Assembly (NCBI GenBank): GCA_964415245.1
Contig: CAYQAJ010000019.1
Coordinates: 1 to 35,486, forward strand
Reading direction: 5' to 3'
Length of the DNA stretch: 35,486 nt
Source: CAYQAJ01 sp964415245
GTDB taxonomy: Bacteria > Planctomycetota > Planctomycetia > Pirellulales > Pirellulaceae
Shown: positions 23,232 to 33,196 of the stretch, one piece after another
Layout of the letters: every line of letters starts with the position of its first letter
Position numbering within the stretch: position 1 is the stretch's first letter
Notes under the pieces: generated by a model
What the model was told of the DNA's origin: nothing
Seen by the model: only the letters and a program-made list of their open reading frames with translations
Databases searched by the model: none
Translations under genes and position numbers: made by a program

Positions 23232-26200
23232 AAGAACCCCGCTTTCGCGTTCTGCGCGCGGCGCACGATTCATCCGCTGTGCATGCTCGCGCTGCTCGTG
23301 TTGATCGTCGCTGTGTTGGCTGATGTGTCGGACAGTGGCGTGCAGTCCGACGCCGGAGAGCAATCCGAACCGGCGGCCGCCAAGGATGACGAATCGCCTT
23401 GGACCGAGCTGATCGTCCCCGGCACTTGGGATGGTCAGGCCGACGGCCGGTTCGACTCGTACGACGGCGTGGCCTGGTACCGCACGAAGGCAAAAATCCC
23501 CGAAAGCTGGAAAGACCGCGAGATCACGCTTTGGGTCGGCGAGGTCGACAACGCGCACGAGGCGTTTGTGGGGGGCGCGAAGGTCGGCGGCGCCGGTTCG
23601 TTTCCGCCCGAGTATCAAAACGGCCTGGGACCCGGGCACGAATACGCGATACCACCAGAGCACGTCGAGTTCGGTGGCGAGACAACGATCGCCGTGCGCG
23701 TGTTCGACCACGAAGGACGCGGTGGCTTCAAGGGAGCCGCGCCCACGCTCTTCGCCGGCGATTCTGGCATGTCGCTGGCCGGCACGTGGCAGTTTCGCAC
23801 CGGCGACGATGCGGCCTGGGCCACCGAAAAACTCTCGCCTCCCGTGGTGTTCGACTATGTCGTAAACGCCGCGGGACTGCGGGCCAACCTGGCCGCGGGA
23901 GGCGGGGCGAGGGCGCTTCCGCCCGAAGTTTCGGCCCACTTGTTTCGCGTGACGGGCGACGTCGAGTGGGAACAGGTGCTGGCCGAGCCGGACATCGTGC
24001 AGCCGGTGTTCCTCAACTTCGATGAGCGCGGGCGGATGTGGGTGGTCGAGTACCGGCAGTACCCGCATCCCGCTGGTCTCGTGCTCACCAGCCGCGACCA
24101 GTACTGGCGGGCCGTTTACGACCGCGTGCCGCAGCCGCCGCCGCACGATGTCCGCGGTGCCGACCGCATCACCATTCACGAAGACACCGACGGCGACGGC
24201 CGCTTCGACAAGCACACCACCTTCGTCGACGGGTTGAACATTGCCACAGCCGTGTGCCGCGGACGCGGTGGCGTATGGGTGCTCAACCCGCCTTACCTCC
24301 TTTTCTATCCCGACGCAAACAACGACGACGTGCCCGACGGCGATCCGGTCGTGCATCTGGCCGGCTTCGGGCTCCAAGACACGCACTCGGTCGTCAACAG
24401 CTTGCGCTGGGGACCCGACGGCTGGCTCTATGCGGCGCAGGGGAGCACGGTGACGGGCAACGTCACGCGCCCCGGGCTCGACGACAAGCCGGTGTTCTCG
24501 ATGGGCCAACTCATCTGGCGGTACCAGCCCGAAACGCGCACGTACGAGATCTTCGCCGAAGGGGGCGGTAACGCGTTCGGCGTCGAAATCGACTCCAAGG
24601 GACGCATCTTCTCGGGATTTAACGGGGGCGACACGCGCGGCTTTCATTATGTGCAAGGCGGCTACCTGCAAAAGGGCTTTTCGAAGCACGGCCCGCTGTC
24701 GAACCCGTACGCCTTCGGCTATTTCCCCCCCATGCCGCACAACACCGTGCCGCGGTTCACGCACAACTTTCTCATTTACGAAGGCAATGCACTGCCGGAG
24801 GCGTACCGCGGAAAGCTGCTGGGCGTCGAGCCGCTGCAAGGGCAGATTGTGCGGAGCGATTTCGTCCCGCGTGGCTCTTCGTTCGCCACGCACGACATCG
24901 ACCGGCCCGTGGCCAGCGACGATCCCTGGTTTCGCCCGGTCGACATCAAACTGGGTCCCGATGGCGCAGTGTACGTGGCCGACTGGTACGACTCGCAGGT
25001 GAATCACTACCGCAACCACGAAGGACAGATCGACAAAACCAACGGCCGTATCTATCGCATCAAACCCAAGAGGAGCGAGCCGCTCGCCGCGTTCGACCTG
25101 GCGAAGCTCGACGGGAAGCAACTCATCGCGCTCTTGTCGCACGAGAACCGCTGGTATCGCGAGACGGCGCTGCGCATTCTGGGCGATCGCAAGGACGCCT
25201 CGCTCGTGCCGGAGCTGCGCGATCTGCTGCGTCAACAAAACGGCCAGCTTGCGCTCGAAGCACTGTGGGCCGTGAATCTGTGTGGCGGGCTCGACGATGC
25301 ATTCACGCTCGAAGCGCTGGGGCACGTCGATCCGTATGTGCGGGCCTGGGCGGCGCGGCTGGCGTGTGACGATCACTCCGTTTCGCCCGCGATCGGGAAA
25401 AAGATGGCGGCTTTGGCAGCGGTCGAGCCAAACGTCGAAGTGCGGAGCCAGTTGGCCTGCTCGGCGCGACGATTGCCCGCGGGCGATTGCCTGCCGATTA
25501 TAGCGGCATTGCTCGCGCGCGACGAAGACGCAGCCGATCCCTACGTGCCGTTGCTGTTGTGGTGGGCTACCGAGGCGCACTGCCAGAGCGAGAGCGCGGC
25601 AGTGCTCGACATGTTCGGCGACGCATCGCTGTGGAAACGGCCGCTGGTGGCCCAGCACATTGCCGGTCGGCTCATGCGCCGCTTCGCACAGGCCGGTACG
25701 CGGGCCGATCTGGTCACGTGTGCCAAGCTGTTGGAGCTCGCGCCCGACGATGCGAGCCGTCGCTTGTTGCTGGCCGGATTCGAGGAAGCGTTTCAAGGCA
25801 GGGCGCTCGCCGATCTCCCACCGGAGCTGGTGACCGCGCTGGCCAAAGCGGGTGGTGGCTCACTCGCACTGCGGGTACGGCAGGGGCAAAGCGAAGCAAT
25901 CGGCGAAGCGCTGGCCACCTTGGGTGACGCCAGCGCCGACATGACCCGCCGCGCCGAAATGGCGCAGCTCTTCGGCCAGATCGACCATGCCGAGTGCGTC
26001 GGCGTATTGCTGGGTGTGCTAAAGGAATCGGGCGACGACCGCCTGCGTTTGGCCGTGCTCACCGCACTGCAGCGCTATGGCGATGCGGAGATCGGCCGCA
26101 CCGTGGTTTCCCTGTACGGCGGATTCTCGCCCGACGCGCAGGCGGCCGCGCAAACGCTATTGGCCAGTCGCCGTGAGTGGGCGAAGTTGCTGCTGTCGGC

Positions 26201-26801
26201 CGTCGACGCGGGAACCATTGCCAACGAGCAAGTCGCACCTGCCACCGTCCGCACGATGCTCTTGCACGCCGACGACGAGATCGCCGCACTGGCCCAAAAG
26301 CACTTCGCCTCGCTCGAGGGAGCGCCGACCGAGGCCATGCGAGCGCAGGTCGACCGGCTGTCGGGCGTATTGTCGCAGAGCACGGGCGACCCCTACCGCG
26401 GCAAGCCGCTGTTTACCGAGCACTGCGGCAAATGCCACGTGCTGTTCGGCGAGGGGAACCGCGTGGGGCCCGAGCTGACCGCCTACCGCCGCGACGATCT
26501 GGCGACGATGCTGCAAAGCGTCGTGAACCCCAGCGCCGAAATCCGCGAGGGCTTCGAGGACACGATCGTGCTCACCGACGACGGCCGCCGCTTCTCCGGA
26601 TTTCTGGCCGACCAGGACAACCAGGTGGTCGTATTGCGCGGCGCCGACGGGCAGAACATCGTGCTGACTCGCGACGCAATCGAAGATCTGCGTGCCTCGC
26701 CGCGGTCGCTCATGCCCGAGGGTTTGCTCGATAAGCTCAACGATCAGGACGTGCGCGATCTATTCGCGTATCTGCGGAGCTCGCAACCGCTGAATAATTG
26801 A
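23172..26801 (+). CDS. Large exported heme protein: carbohydrate-binding jelly roll, dehydrogenase-like propeller, HEAT repeats and CxxCH domain
   Basis: 1209 aa from GTG 23172. Residues about 75-225 resemble the jelly-roll sugar-binding domain of glycoside hydrolase family 2 (VPGTWDGQADGRFDSYDG, then VAWYRTKAKIPESWKD). Residues about 270-640 form a beta propeller like the planctomycete 'membrane-bound dehydrogenase' proteins (RWGPDGWLYAAQGS, KLGPDGAVYVADWYDSQ). HEAT-like repeats fill about 640-1060. The C-terminal heme domain has CGKCHVLFGEGN (C1085) and a likely distal Met in SLMPEGLLDKL (M1181). Such proteins are thought to oxidise sugars or other organics outside the cytoplasm. The start is uncertain: GTG 23172 lies in a repeat and would keep RR before the hydrophobic export segment, while ATG 23283 starts directly at that segment. 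Confidence 0.92.
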   Translation: MQIAECRISEFSVFSFQFSVKNPAFAFCARRTIHPLCMLALLVLIVAVLADVSDSGVQSDAGEQSEPAAAKDDESPWTELIVPGTWDGQADGRFDSYDGVAWYRTKAKIPESWKDREITLWVGEVDNAHEAFVGGAKVGGAGSFPPEYQNGLGPGHEYAIPPEHVEFGGETTIAVRVFDHEGRGGFKGAAPTLFAGDSGMSLAGTWQFRTGDDAAWATEKLSPPVVFDYVVNAAGLRANLAAGGGARALPPEVSAHLFRVTGDVEWEQVLAEPDIVQPVFLNFDERGRMWVVEYRQYPHPAGLVLTSRDQYWRAVYDRVPQPPPHDVRGADRITIHEDTDGDGRFDKHTTFVDGLNIATAVCRGRGGVWVLNPPYLLFYPDANNDDVPDGDPVVHLAGFGLQDTHSVVNSLRWGPDGWLYAAQGSTVTGNVTRPGLDDKPVFSMGQLIWRYQPETRTYEIFAEGGGNAFGVEIDSKGRIFSGFNGGDTRGFHYVQGGYLQKGFSKHGPLSNPYAFGYFPPMPHNTVPRFTHNFLIYEGNALPEAYRGKLLGVEPLQGQIVRSDFVPRGSSFATHDIDRPVASDDPWFRPVDIKLGPDGAVYVADWYDSQVNHYRNHEGQIDKTNGRIYRIKPKRSEPLAAFDLAKLDGKQLIALLSHENRWYRETALRILGDRKDASLVPELRDLLRQQNGQLALEALWAVNLCGGLDDAFTLEALGHVDPYVRAWAARLACDDHSVSPAIGKKMAALAAVEPNVEVRSQLACSARRLPAGDCLPIIAALLARDEDAADPYVPLLLWWATEAHCQSESAAVLDMFGDASLWKRPLVAQHIAGRLMRRFAQAGTRADLVTCAKLLELAPDDASRRLLLAGFEEAFQGRALADLPPELVTALAKAGGGSLALRVRQGQSEAIGEALATLGDASADMTRRAEMAQLFGQIDHAECVGVLLGVLKESGDDRLRLAVLTALQRYGDAEIGRTVVSLYGGFSPDAQAAAQTLLASRREWAKLLLSAVDAGTIANEQVAPATVRTMLLHADDEIAALAQKHFASLEGAPTEAMRAQVDRLSGVLSQSTGDPYRGKPLFTEHCGKCHVLFGEGNRVGPELTAYRRDDLATMLQSVVNPSAEIREGFEDTIVLTDDGRRFSGFLADQDNQVVVLRGADGQNIVLTRDAIEDLRASPRSLMPEGLLDKLNDQDVRDLFAYLRSSQPLNN

Positions 26802-26830
26802 TCGCGACGTAGCGGAAGCATGGCGAGCGC

Positions 26831-26883
26831 GCTGAATTCTTGCGAATTCAGCTACGGCGTTTTGGCAGGCTGGAAAGCCTGCC
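26831..26883. terminator. Two hairpins between convergent genes
   Basis: GCTGAATTC-TTGC-GAATTCAGC (26831-26852, 9 bp stem) and GGCAGGCT-GGAA-AGCCTGCC (26864-26883, 8 bp stem) lie between the stops of the heme protein and the amidase. Neither has a T-run, so they may be dispersed repeats acting as 3' end structures for both genes. Confidence 0.45.
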
Positions 26884-26889
26884 CCACGA

Positions 26890-28692
26890 CTATGCTCCCT
26901 GCGGGCGCAAGTCCTGCATGGGCGGCCGGCGGAGGTGATGGCCCGTCGCCTGTTGGTAGGCGTGCGCGAGCGCCAATAGATCGCTCTCGCCGAACAGCCG
27001 TCCGGTGAACGTGATCGAAGTCGGCACCAGCGCGTCGTCGCGCTCGACAAGGCCGTTGGGGAGCACGACCGTGGGGTGGCCTGTCAGGTTGGTGATTACC
27101 AGGTCGTCGCCGTCCAAATACGCGTCGACCCCCTCCATCATCTCTTCCATTTTCCGCATGAGCAGCGTGCGCACACGATTGGCCCGCAGGTATTCGACCG
27201 CCGGCGTGAATTGCGCTTGGGGAAAAACGTCGGCCCAGCGGCCGATGCCGTCGCTGATTCCCTGTCGCGTGAGCTCGTCGAACGACGCGGCCGCCTCGAC
27301 GTTTAAGATGGTCGTCAGCGCCGAGGCGGGAATCTCATCCGGCAGGCTGATCGGCACCAACTTCACGCCCAAGTCGGACAGGACGAGAATCTCAGGGCGG
27401 CTCTCGGGGCGCACGTCCTCGTCGAAGTAGCCCACTTTGAGCGTGCGGATGTCGCGCTTCGGCGGCCAGTGGAAGGGGCGATCGATGGCCGTGGCGTCGA
27501 GCCCATCGGCGCCGTGCATCGCGGCAAACACCAGCGCACAGTCTTCGACGCTTCGCGCGATGGGCCCGATCTTGTCCATGCTCCAGGCCAGCGGCATGCA
27601 GCCGTATCGACTGACGCGGCCGAACGTGGGTCGCAGCCCGGTGGCACCGCACCGCGTGCAGGGGGATACGATGCTCCCCAGCGTTTCGCTCCCCAGCGCA
27701 AAGCCGACCAGCCCGGCCGCCACCGCCGATGCCGAACCGGCCGAGGAGCCGCTCGACCCCTCGCGCACGTTCCAGGGGTTGCGCGTCATGCCGCCGAACC
27801 ACTCGTCGCCCCAGGCCAGCGCACCCAGCGCGAGCTTGGCGACTAGCACGGCCCCCGCTTCCTCTAGACGCCGCGCAACGGTGGCTTTCTCGTCGAGCGT
27901 TTGCTCGCAGTACGGCCCGGCTCCCCACGTCGTCTTGTAGCCAGGCCAGGAGATGAGGTCCTTGGCGCCCCAGGGAATACCGTGCAGCGGACCGCGATAC
28001 CGACCGGCGGCGATCTCGCGGTCGGCGCGGTGCGCCTGTTCGAGGGCCAATTCCTCGGTCAGCGTGACCACACACTTGAGCGCGGGATCGTACTGCCGGA
28101 GCCGCTTGAGGTAGAGATTCGTCAGCTCGACCGACGATATCGCGCCGTCGCGTACGAGCGCCGCCAACTCGGTCAGCGGGAGGAATGCCAGATCGTCATC
28201 CGACTCCGGCCGCTTACCGGCCACCCATTCAATTGGCTCGACGGCCGCCGGACCGCGCTCTCGACCGCCGCTTGCATCGGCATCGCTCGTCCGGCCCGGT
28301 GCCGCGCTGAATCGCAAGGCCGGATCGACCGTGTAATCGAGCGCGACACCACGCACCGCCTCGAACTTGCGGCAGGTGGCTTGCAGCGCTTCGGCGGCCG
28401 TCTGCCGCTCCTTGTCGCTGAGCGAGAGGCCGGCGATCCACTCGGCCTGCTCGACCATTTCGGCGGTGATGCTTCCCGACGCCTCGACCTGCGCGGCCAA
28501 AGCGCGCTGGAAGGCCACCGTGCCGATGCCAAGTCCGGCGAGGACCTTGAGAACGCGGCGGCGATTCACGCGCCGATCGCTGTTCGGTTCGTTCTGCCGA
28601 TCGGCAAGTGTTGGCGCGGACAGCTTCTCGCGCCTGCGGTCCTTGGGCGGTTGCGGATCGCAGGGCGGATCGGGAGACGTTGGCTGGTTCAT
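26890..28692 (-). CDS. Tat-exported amidase-signature hydrolase
   Basis: 600 aa. The N-terminus has a long hydrophilic region and then RRVNRRRVLKVLAGLGIGTVA, a twin-arginine export signal (residues 40-60). The amidase signature core follows: PWGAKDLISWPG carries the catalytic Lys (K244), SSGSSAGSASAVAAG the cis-Ser, and LGSETLGSIVSP the nucleophilic Ser, completing a Ser-Ser-Lys triad. RPTFGRVSRYGCMPLAWSMD is the typical downstream segment. The family hydrolyses amide bonds as in Glu-tRNA amidotransferase subunit A, but an exported amidase is not part of translation, so an extracellular amide is the likely substrate (inference). ATG 28692 is chosen over 28773 because the extra 27 residues have no character. 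Confidence 0.92.
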   Translation of the reverse strand: MNQPTSPDPPCDPQPPKDRRREKLSAPTLADRQNEPNSDRRVNRRRVLKVLAGLGIGTVAFQRALAAQVEASGSITAEMVEQAEWIAGLSLSDKERQTAAEALQATCRKFEAVRGVALDYTVDPALRFSAAPGRTSDADASGGRERGPAAVEPIEWVAGKRPESDDDLAFLPLTELAALVRDGAISSVELTNLYLKRLRQYDPALKCVVTLTEELALEQAHRADREIAAGRYRGPLHGIPWGAKDLISWPGYKTTWGAGPYCEQTLDEKATVARRLEEAGAVLVAKLALGALAWGDEWFGGMTRNPWNVREGSSGSSAGSASAVAAGLVGFALGSETLGSIVSPCTRCGATGLRPTFGRVSRYGCMPLAWSMDKIGPIARSVEDCALVFAAMHGADGLDATAIDRPFHWPPKRDIRTLKVGYFDEDVRPESRPEILVLSDLGVKLVPISLPDEIPASALTTILNVEAAASFDELTRQGISDGIGRWADVFPQAQFTPAVEYLRANRVRTLLMRKMEEMMEGVDAYLDGDDLVITNLTGHPTVVLPNGLVERDDALVPTSITFTGRLFGESDLLALAHAYQQATGHHLRRPPMQDLRPQGA

Positions 28693-28803
28693 TACGTGTC
28701 GTAAGTAAGATCGAACGTGCAGCCTGACTGCCCGCCGGATCGCAATAGGATGTCGTGCCCCTGCGTACACCAAGGCGGGGCGCAGCTCGAGTAGTGCGTT
28801 GCG

Positions 28804-31662
28804 CTATGGCGTGCCACCTCGGGGAATCGGCGTTCCACCCCCTCCAACGCCCCCGCCTCCGACTCCACCTCCTCCGAAGGCACCGCCTCCCGCACCGCCA
28901 AAGTTGCTGCCTGGGGAGCCACCGCTGTTGGGAATCGGCACAGGTGTACCTTGAATCGGTGTGCGGCCGTTGCCGCTTCCGCCAATCTCGTAGAAGTAGG
29001 CGGCCCAGCGAAGTCGCGGAAACACCGGCGGCAACCGGTACGATGCGTCGTAAGCGGCGCCGTCTTGCACGGCGCGGCACACGTCGATCGCCTCGGCCGG
29101 CGTCCAGTATTGCGCCACCTGGTTGCCCAGCATCACGTCGATTCTCACGTCTTTCGATGAGTCGCTCCCCCTCGAATTGAACTCTTGGAGCCAGGAGTCG
29201 AAGTTGCCGCGGTACGAGGTGGCAACCATCTTGTCTTTTTTGGCCTTCTTGACCGCACCATTGTAGATTTCGCGATGCGGTTGTGGTCCGAGGACGACCC
29301 CGCTCTTGGCATGCTCGGCCATCCAGGCGAGGTAATCGTCGCGATAATACCGCATGCCGATGACCATGACCGGATCGACTCCCAACAGCTTTTGCTCGGC
29401 CGCTTTGGGGTCGGTATAGCTGATAGGCTTCTGATCCGGCTCGGTGATGGTGATCTTGAAGGCCGGCTTCTCGTCGGTGGCTGCCGGAGGCTGCGTATTT
29501 ACGCCGGTGCTTGCCGCAGGCCCGGACCCCGAAGTCGCCGAACGAGGCGTCGTACCGCTGGCAGGACTGTTGGGCGGACTAGCCGATTGCGTGAACGGCG
29601 GCGTGACCGATCCGTCGTTCGCGGTTGTCGTCGCGGGGGGAAGTGTCAACGTACCGCCGGACGAGCCGGAGCCGCCGCCGGACGAACCTCCTCCTCCAAT
29701 CGTTCCTCCTCCAAAGCCTCTTCCGCCCGCGGCTGTGCCGTTGGAAGGTGGCGTACCGGGTGACGGATCGTCGTTCGACGTGGTGACATTATCGGATGAG
29801 GAAGCGTCGCGGCCGTCGACGTCGATCGCTTCGGCCGAAGCGACCGACGAATTCGTCGCGTCCGATCCGCGGTCGGCTACGGTCTGTTCGTTCCTGCCGA
29901 ATCCGAATACAAAGTAGCCCACTGCCACCGCGACCGTTACCAACAGCGCCGCGACGACGGCGCCTCCGGCAATCGCTCCCAGCACAATCGGCGATACGCC
30001 GCGCCGCCCCGCCGAATGGCGTGATCCCTTCGTCGTTTCGATTGCCACAGGGGGCATGGCCACCGTGTCGATCTTCGACGGCAACCTATCTTGCAGGGTG
30101 GCTGCGGGATTCGATTCGCCGAGGAGCGCGTTCGTTTGGCTGACCAGTGGACTTGCCTGACTGACGGGCGGCCGCGCTGGGGGCAGTGCTACGGGCGATA
30201 CGACGCCCCCGGCAGCTTGCCCGGTGTTCGATGGCAGGCACGACTCCAGGTCGGCGATCACGTCGGCCATCGACTGCTGACGCTCCTCCGGCTTCTTGGC
30301 CACCATGCGGGCGAATGCGCCATCGAGCTGCGCCGGCACGTTGTCGCGCACTTCACATAACGAAGGGATGGTGTCCTGGTTGTGGGCCAGAATCGTCTTG
30401 ACGAACGTATCGCGCTTGAATGGTGCGCGACCCGTAAGCAGGAAGTACAGCGTGCAACCCAGGCTATAGATATCGGCGCGGCGGTCGGCTTGCCGCGTAT
30501 CCATCGCTTGCTCAGGCGCAATGTAATCGATGGTCCCCATGATCTGGCCCGACTGCGTCAGGCCCTGCTCGTCGCCATCGAGGGCCAACAGCCCGCCGTC
30601 AAGCCGCGCCAGGCCCATGTCGAGAATCTTCAAGGTGCCCTGCTCGTCGAGCAACATATTGGCGGGTTTGATGTCGCGGTGCACGATCCCCTGGCTGTGC
30701 GCCACTTGCAGGCCGCGGGCCGCTTGCAGCGCCAGGTCCACAGCCTGGGCAACGGGAAGCGGGCCGCTTTGCTGCACAAGGTCGGACAGATTCAATCCGC
30801 TAACGTATTCCATGACGAGAAAGTGCCGTCCGCTGGACTCCCCCGCGTCGTAGGCCGTGACCACGTTCGGGTGGTTAAGTTTGGCGGCTGCCTCCACCTC
30901 GCGCTCGAATCGCTTGATTGCGTCCCGCGAGCGAGTGTGCGCCGCGGGGAGCAGCTTCAGGGCTACCGTACGCTTCATGCGGTGGTGACGTGCCATGAAT
31001 ACCTGTCCCATGCCACCTTCGCCGATTTTGTCGAGAATCAGGTATTCGCCCAGCCAGAGAGATTGCCCTTTGTCTTTCGCCAGGACCTCGGCCTGATAGG
31101 CCGTAATCGTTCCTCGGCCGATCAGCTTCTTGACCAGCGACTTGGTGTCGGTCGTCTTAGGCAGCTTGCGGGCGAATGCGGCGGCTTCCTTGCGGGTCAT
31201 GAGCCGGGCGTCGATAACGCGGCCAAGGTACTCCAAGGGAGCGATCCCGCCAAAGTCGGTTTCGCGCGAAGCCGCTTCACGAGGCGCTGGGGTTGCCGTC
31301 ACCATCGCGGGCGAAGTCGCGCCCGACGTGAATGTGGCAGTCGCGCCGGCCGACAGGTCGCGGTCGTACTCGGCCTTGCTGGCCGGGTCGAGCAAACAGT
31401 CGCGGGCTTCACCGAGCTGGCGGAGAAGTTGCTCTTTCGCCGCGTGGCTCTGCGTTTTGTGCGCGGCGACCAACTCGATGCGACGACAGGCTGCCGCGAT
31501 CAGCACTTCGCGGTCGCTTTCAAACAGTTGCACCGCAAGCAGGCGGTAGTGATTGACGGGCTGTTCGTGGGGGGAAATGCCCAGGCAATCATGGCAGATA
31601 GCCGCTAGTGCTGTTCCATTCTCGTCGAACCGTGTGGGCGGATTGCGCGGTGCGGCGTTCAT
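28804..31662 (-). CDS. Membrane Ser/Thr protein kinase with J-like N-terminal domain
   Basis: 952 aa. The N-terminus (about 38-103) resembles a divergent J domain (NHYRLLAVQLFESD to LLDPASKAEYD) without a clear HPD. A short conserved helical segment (142-205) leads to the kinase: IGEGGMGQVF (213-222), VALKLL (K236), helix-C Glu255, HRDIKPANMLL (D330), DMG instead of DFG (D348), and IAPEQ. A membrane helix (about 558-588) separates it from a Gly/Ser/Pro-rich linker and an outside domain of about 150 residues (KPAFKITITEPD to RWAAYFYEIG) of unknown fold, and then a Gly-rich tail. The outer domain may sense an envelope or external signal. ATG 31662 gives a natural start near the J-like domain. 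It lies just upstream of the amidase gene on the same strand. Confidence 0.94.
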   Translation of the reverse strand: MNAAPRNPPTRFDENGTALAAICHDCLGISPHEQPVNHYRLLAVQLFESDREVLIAAACRRIELVAAHKTQSHAAKEQLLRQLGEARDCLLDPASKAEYDRDLSAGATATFTSGATSPAMVTATPAPREAASRETDFGGIAPLEYLGRVIDARLMTRKEAAAFARKLPKTTDTKSLVKKLIGRGTITAYQAEVLAKDKGQSLWLGEYLILDKIGEGGMGQVFMARHHRMKRTVALKLLPAAHTRSRDAIKRFEREVEAAAKLNHPNVVTAYDAGESSGRHFLVMEYVSGLNLSDLVQQSGPLPVAQAVDLALQAARGLQVAHSQGIVHRDIKPANMLLDEQGTLKILDMGLARLDGGLLALDGDEQGLTQSGQIMGTIDYIAPEQAMDTRQADRRADIYSLGCTLYFLLTGRAPFKRDTFVKTILAHNQDTIPSLCEVRDNVPAQLDGAFARMVAKKPEERQQSMADVIADLESCLPSNTGQAAGGVVSPVALPPARPPVSQASPLVSQTNALLGESNPAATLQDRLPSKIDTVAMPPVAIETTKGSRHSAGRRGVSPIVLGAIAGGAVVAALLVTVAVAVGYFVFGFGRNEQTVADRGSDATNSSVASAEAIDVDGRDASSSDNVTTSNDDPSPGTPPSNGTAAGGRGFGGGTIGGGGSSGGGSGSSGGTLTLPPATTTANDGSVTPPFTQSASPPNSPASGTTPRSATSGSGPAASTGVNTQPPAATDEKPAFKITITEPDQKPISYTDPKAAEQKLLGVDPVMVIGMRYYRDDYLAWMAEHAKSGVVLGPQPHREIYNGAVKKAKKDKMVATSYRGNFDSWLQEFNSRGSDSSKDVRIDVMLGNQVAQYWTPAEAIDVCRAVQDGAAYDASYRLPPVFPRLRWAAYFYEIGGSGNGRTPIQGTPVPIPNSGGSPGSNFGGAGGGAFGGGGVGGGGVGGGGTPIPRGGTP

Positions 31663-31867
31663 CGCTTGCTCACTCCGACGTGGACACGCGGCAGTTGACT
31701 GCCGGCCCGGCGATGGCACCTGCACGACCGACGACGACCAAGGCCGCCCCCGCTGGTGGTCCCATTATGACGTAAGGCCCTGCCCGGGGGAACAACTAAC
31801 TGCCGCAAGGGGCGTCGCGCCCAAAGCACCCTGGGCCGGAGTCGTTTAGTAGCAGAAACGTGCAATT
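31663..31867. other. Gap between kinase and glycosyltransferase
   Basis: Upstream of the kinase on the minus strand there is a CATAAT hexamer (complement of 31764-31769) that could be a -10 box, but no -35 fits. No gene was found. Confidence 0.3.
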
Positions 31868-33196
31868 CTACCGCAGGAACGGCCCATAAACCTCCAGCAT
31901 GGCGTCGGCCATGGCATCGGCGCCGAAGCGTTCGAGCACGCGCTGCCTGCCGGTGCGGCCGAGTTGCGCGGCAGCTTCGGGGTCGGACAACAGTTCGTGC
32001 AGCACTTCGCTTAGATGAGCCGCATCGCCGGGACGCACCAGCCGTCCGCCTTCGGTTGCCGCCAACAGTTCCGGAAACGCGCCGTGCTCGGGTTGGACCA
32101 CCGGCACGCCCGCCGCCAGCGCTTCGAGCACGTAGATGCCTTTGGGCTCGTGATACACCGTGGGCACGGAAAGCACGTCGAGCCCGCGCAGGAATTCGAT
32201 CTTTTGGTGGCGATCGACGGAGCCCCAGTAGCGCCACGATTCCTCTCCAACTGCGGCGCGCAGCTTCTGAAACTGCTCCTCAGCGTAGGTCTTGTGCTGG
32301 CCGCCCAGCCAACCGGCGATGTGCAGTCGCGCCTGCTGCATGCCGGGTCTCTCCCGCAGGTCGATAAAGGCGTCGACCAGATTGTGCAGTCCCTTTTCCG
32401 GCGCGAGTCGGGCCAAATAGCCGATCGTGGGAGGTTGCCCGTCGCGACCAACGGCCTCGCCCGATTCGCCCCCCTCGCCAACACGGCCAAAGTCGCTCGT
32501 GTCGATGCCCAGCGGAGCGACGTGGATCCGTTCTGCCGGTATGCCCAGATACTTGCCCATGTAGTCGGCGTAGTACTGGCTGTGCACCACAAAGCCATCG
32601 ATCAGCGGCACGAGTCGGGCGATCTCGTCCAGCACGCGGCCCTTGTGCGGTTCGGGGAGCGCGTCGAGAAAGATGTCGTCCCCCTGAATCGTCACCAGCA
32701 CCGGCACGTCGAGCCGCCGCTTCAGTTCCGGTACGCATCCGGCGATGAGCATGTTGCTCAAGTTGACCAGTTGCGGCTTCACATCCGCCACAAGCCAGTC
32801 GCACAACCGATTCACCTCTTTGCGCTGATGGCCTTCGGTGCCGCGAAGCATCGAAACGGTCAAAGCGCCAAGCTTTCGGGCATCGGTGTTGATGGCCCGC
32901 GACGTGGCAAGCCGAATCAGCCACGGCTGCGCGAGCCAGCGGTCCAGCAGGGCCGGCAAGCGGCGAAACAGCGGCAGCTTTTCCTCGAGGAACACGTTGA
33001 TGCCGCCGTAGAAGACGCGGTGCACGCTCACGTCTTCTTCGTCGGTGCGGATCGGCGTGTATGTAGGGATCAACTGCACGTCGACGCCCCGCCGCCGCAG
33101 CGCGCGGGCCAGCGTGTTGTCGTGCATGCAGCTTCCGCAGTACATGCCCCCGGCGCCGGCGGTGAGATAGGCGATAACGGGGCCGGAGTCGGTCAT
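31868..33196 (-). CDS. Family 4-type (GT-B) glycosyltransferase
   Basis: 442 aa. The N-terminal Rossmann domain starts IAYLTAGAGGMYCGSCMHDN, where the glycine-rich loop binds the acceptor. The second domain carries PTIGYLARLAPEKGLHNL, the sugar-nucleotide recognition strand, and EPKGIYVLEALAAGVPVVQP followed by EHGAFPE, the E-x7-E region of GT4 enzymes. RMRCGSCM-like cysteines near the start (C16, C19 region) are unusual. Such enzymes build polysaccharide or glycolipid; the sugar and acceptor cannot be told. ATG 33196 is preferred because upstream codons read the word-like repeat at 33214-33249. It is transcribed away from the TPR-like gene. Confidence 0.9.
   Translation of the reverse strand: MTDSGPVIAYLTAGAGGMYCGSCMHDNTLARALRRRGVDVQLIPTYTPIRTDEEDVSVHRVFYGGINVFLEEKLPLFRRLPALLDRWLAQPWLIRLATSRAINTDARKLGALTVSMLRGTEGHQRKEVNRLCDWLVADVKPQLVNLSNMLIAGCVPELKRRLDVPVLVTIQGDDIFLDALPEPHKGRVLDEIARLVPLIDGFVVHSQYYADYMGKYLGIPAERIHVAPLGIDTSDFGRVGEGGESGEAVGRDGQPPTIGYLARLAPEKGLHNLVDAFIDLRERPGMQQARLHIAGWLGGQHKTYAEEQFQKLRAAVGEESWRYWGSVDRHQKIEFLRGLDVLSVPTVYHEPKGIYVLEALAAGVPVVQPEHGAFPELLAATEGGRLVRPGDAAHLSEVLHELLSDPEAAAQLGRTGRQRVLERFGADAMADAMLEVYGPFLR

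Noticed and set aside
23226..25796. 856-codon minus-strand frame opposite the heme protein
   Set aside because: Again an antisense shadow of a long GC-rich gene, with no recognisable domain.
26831..26883. Classical rho-independent terminator
   Set aside because: The stems are good but neither strand has a T-run after them; listed only as possible 3' end structures.
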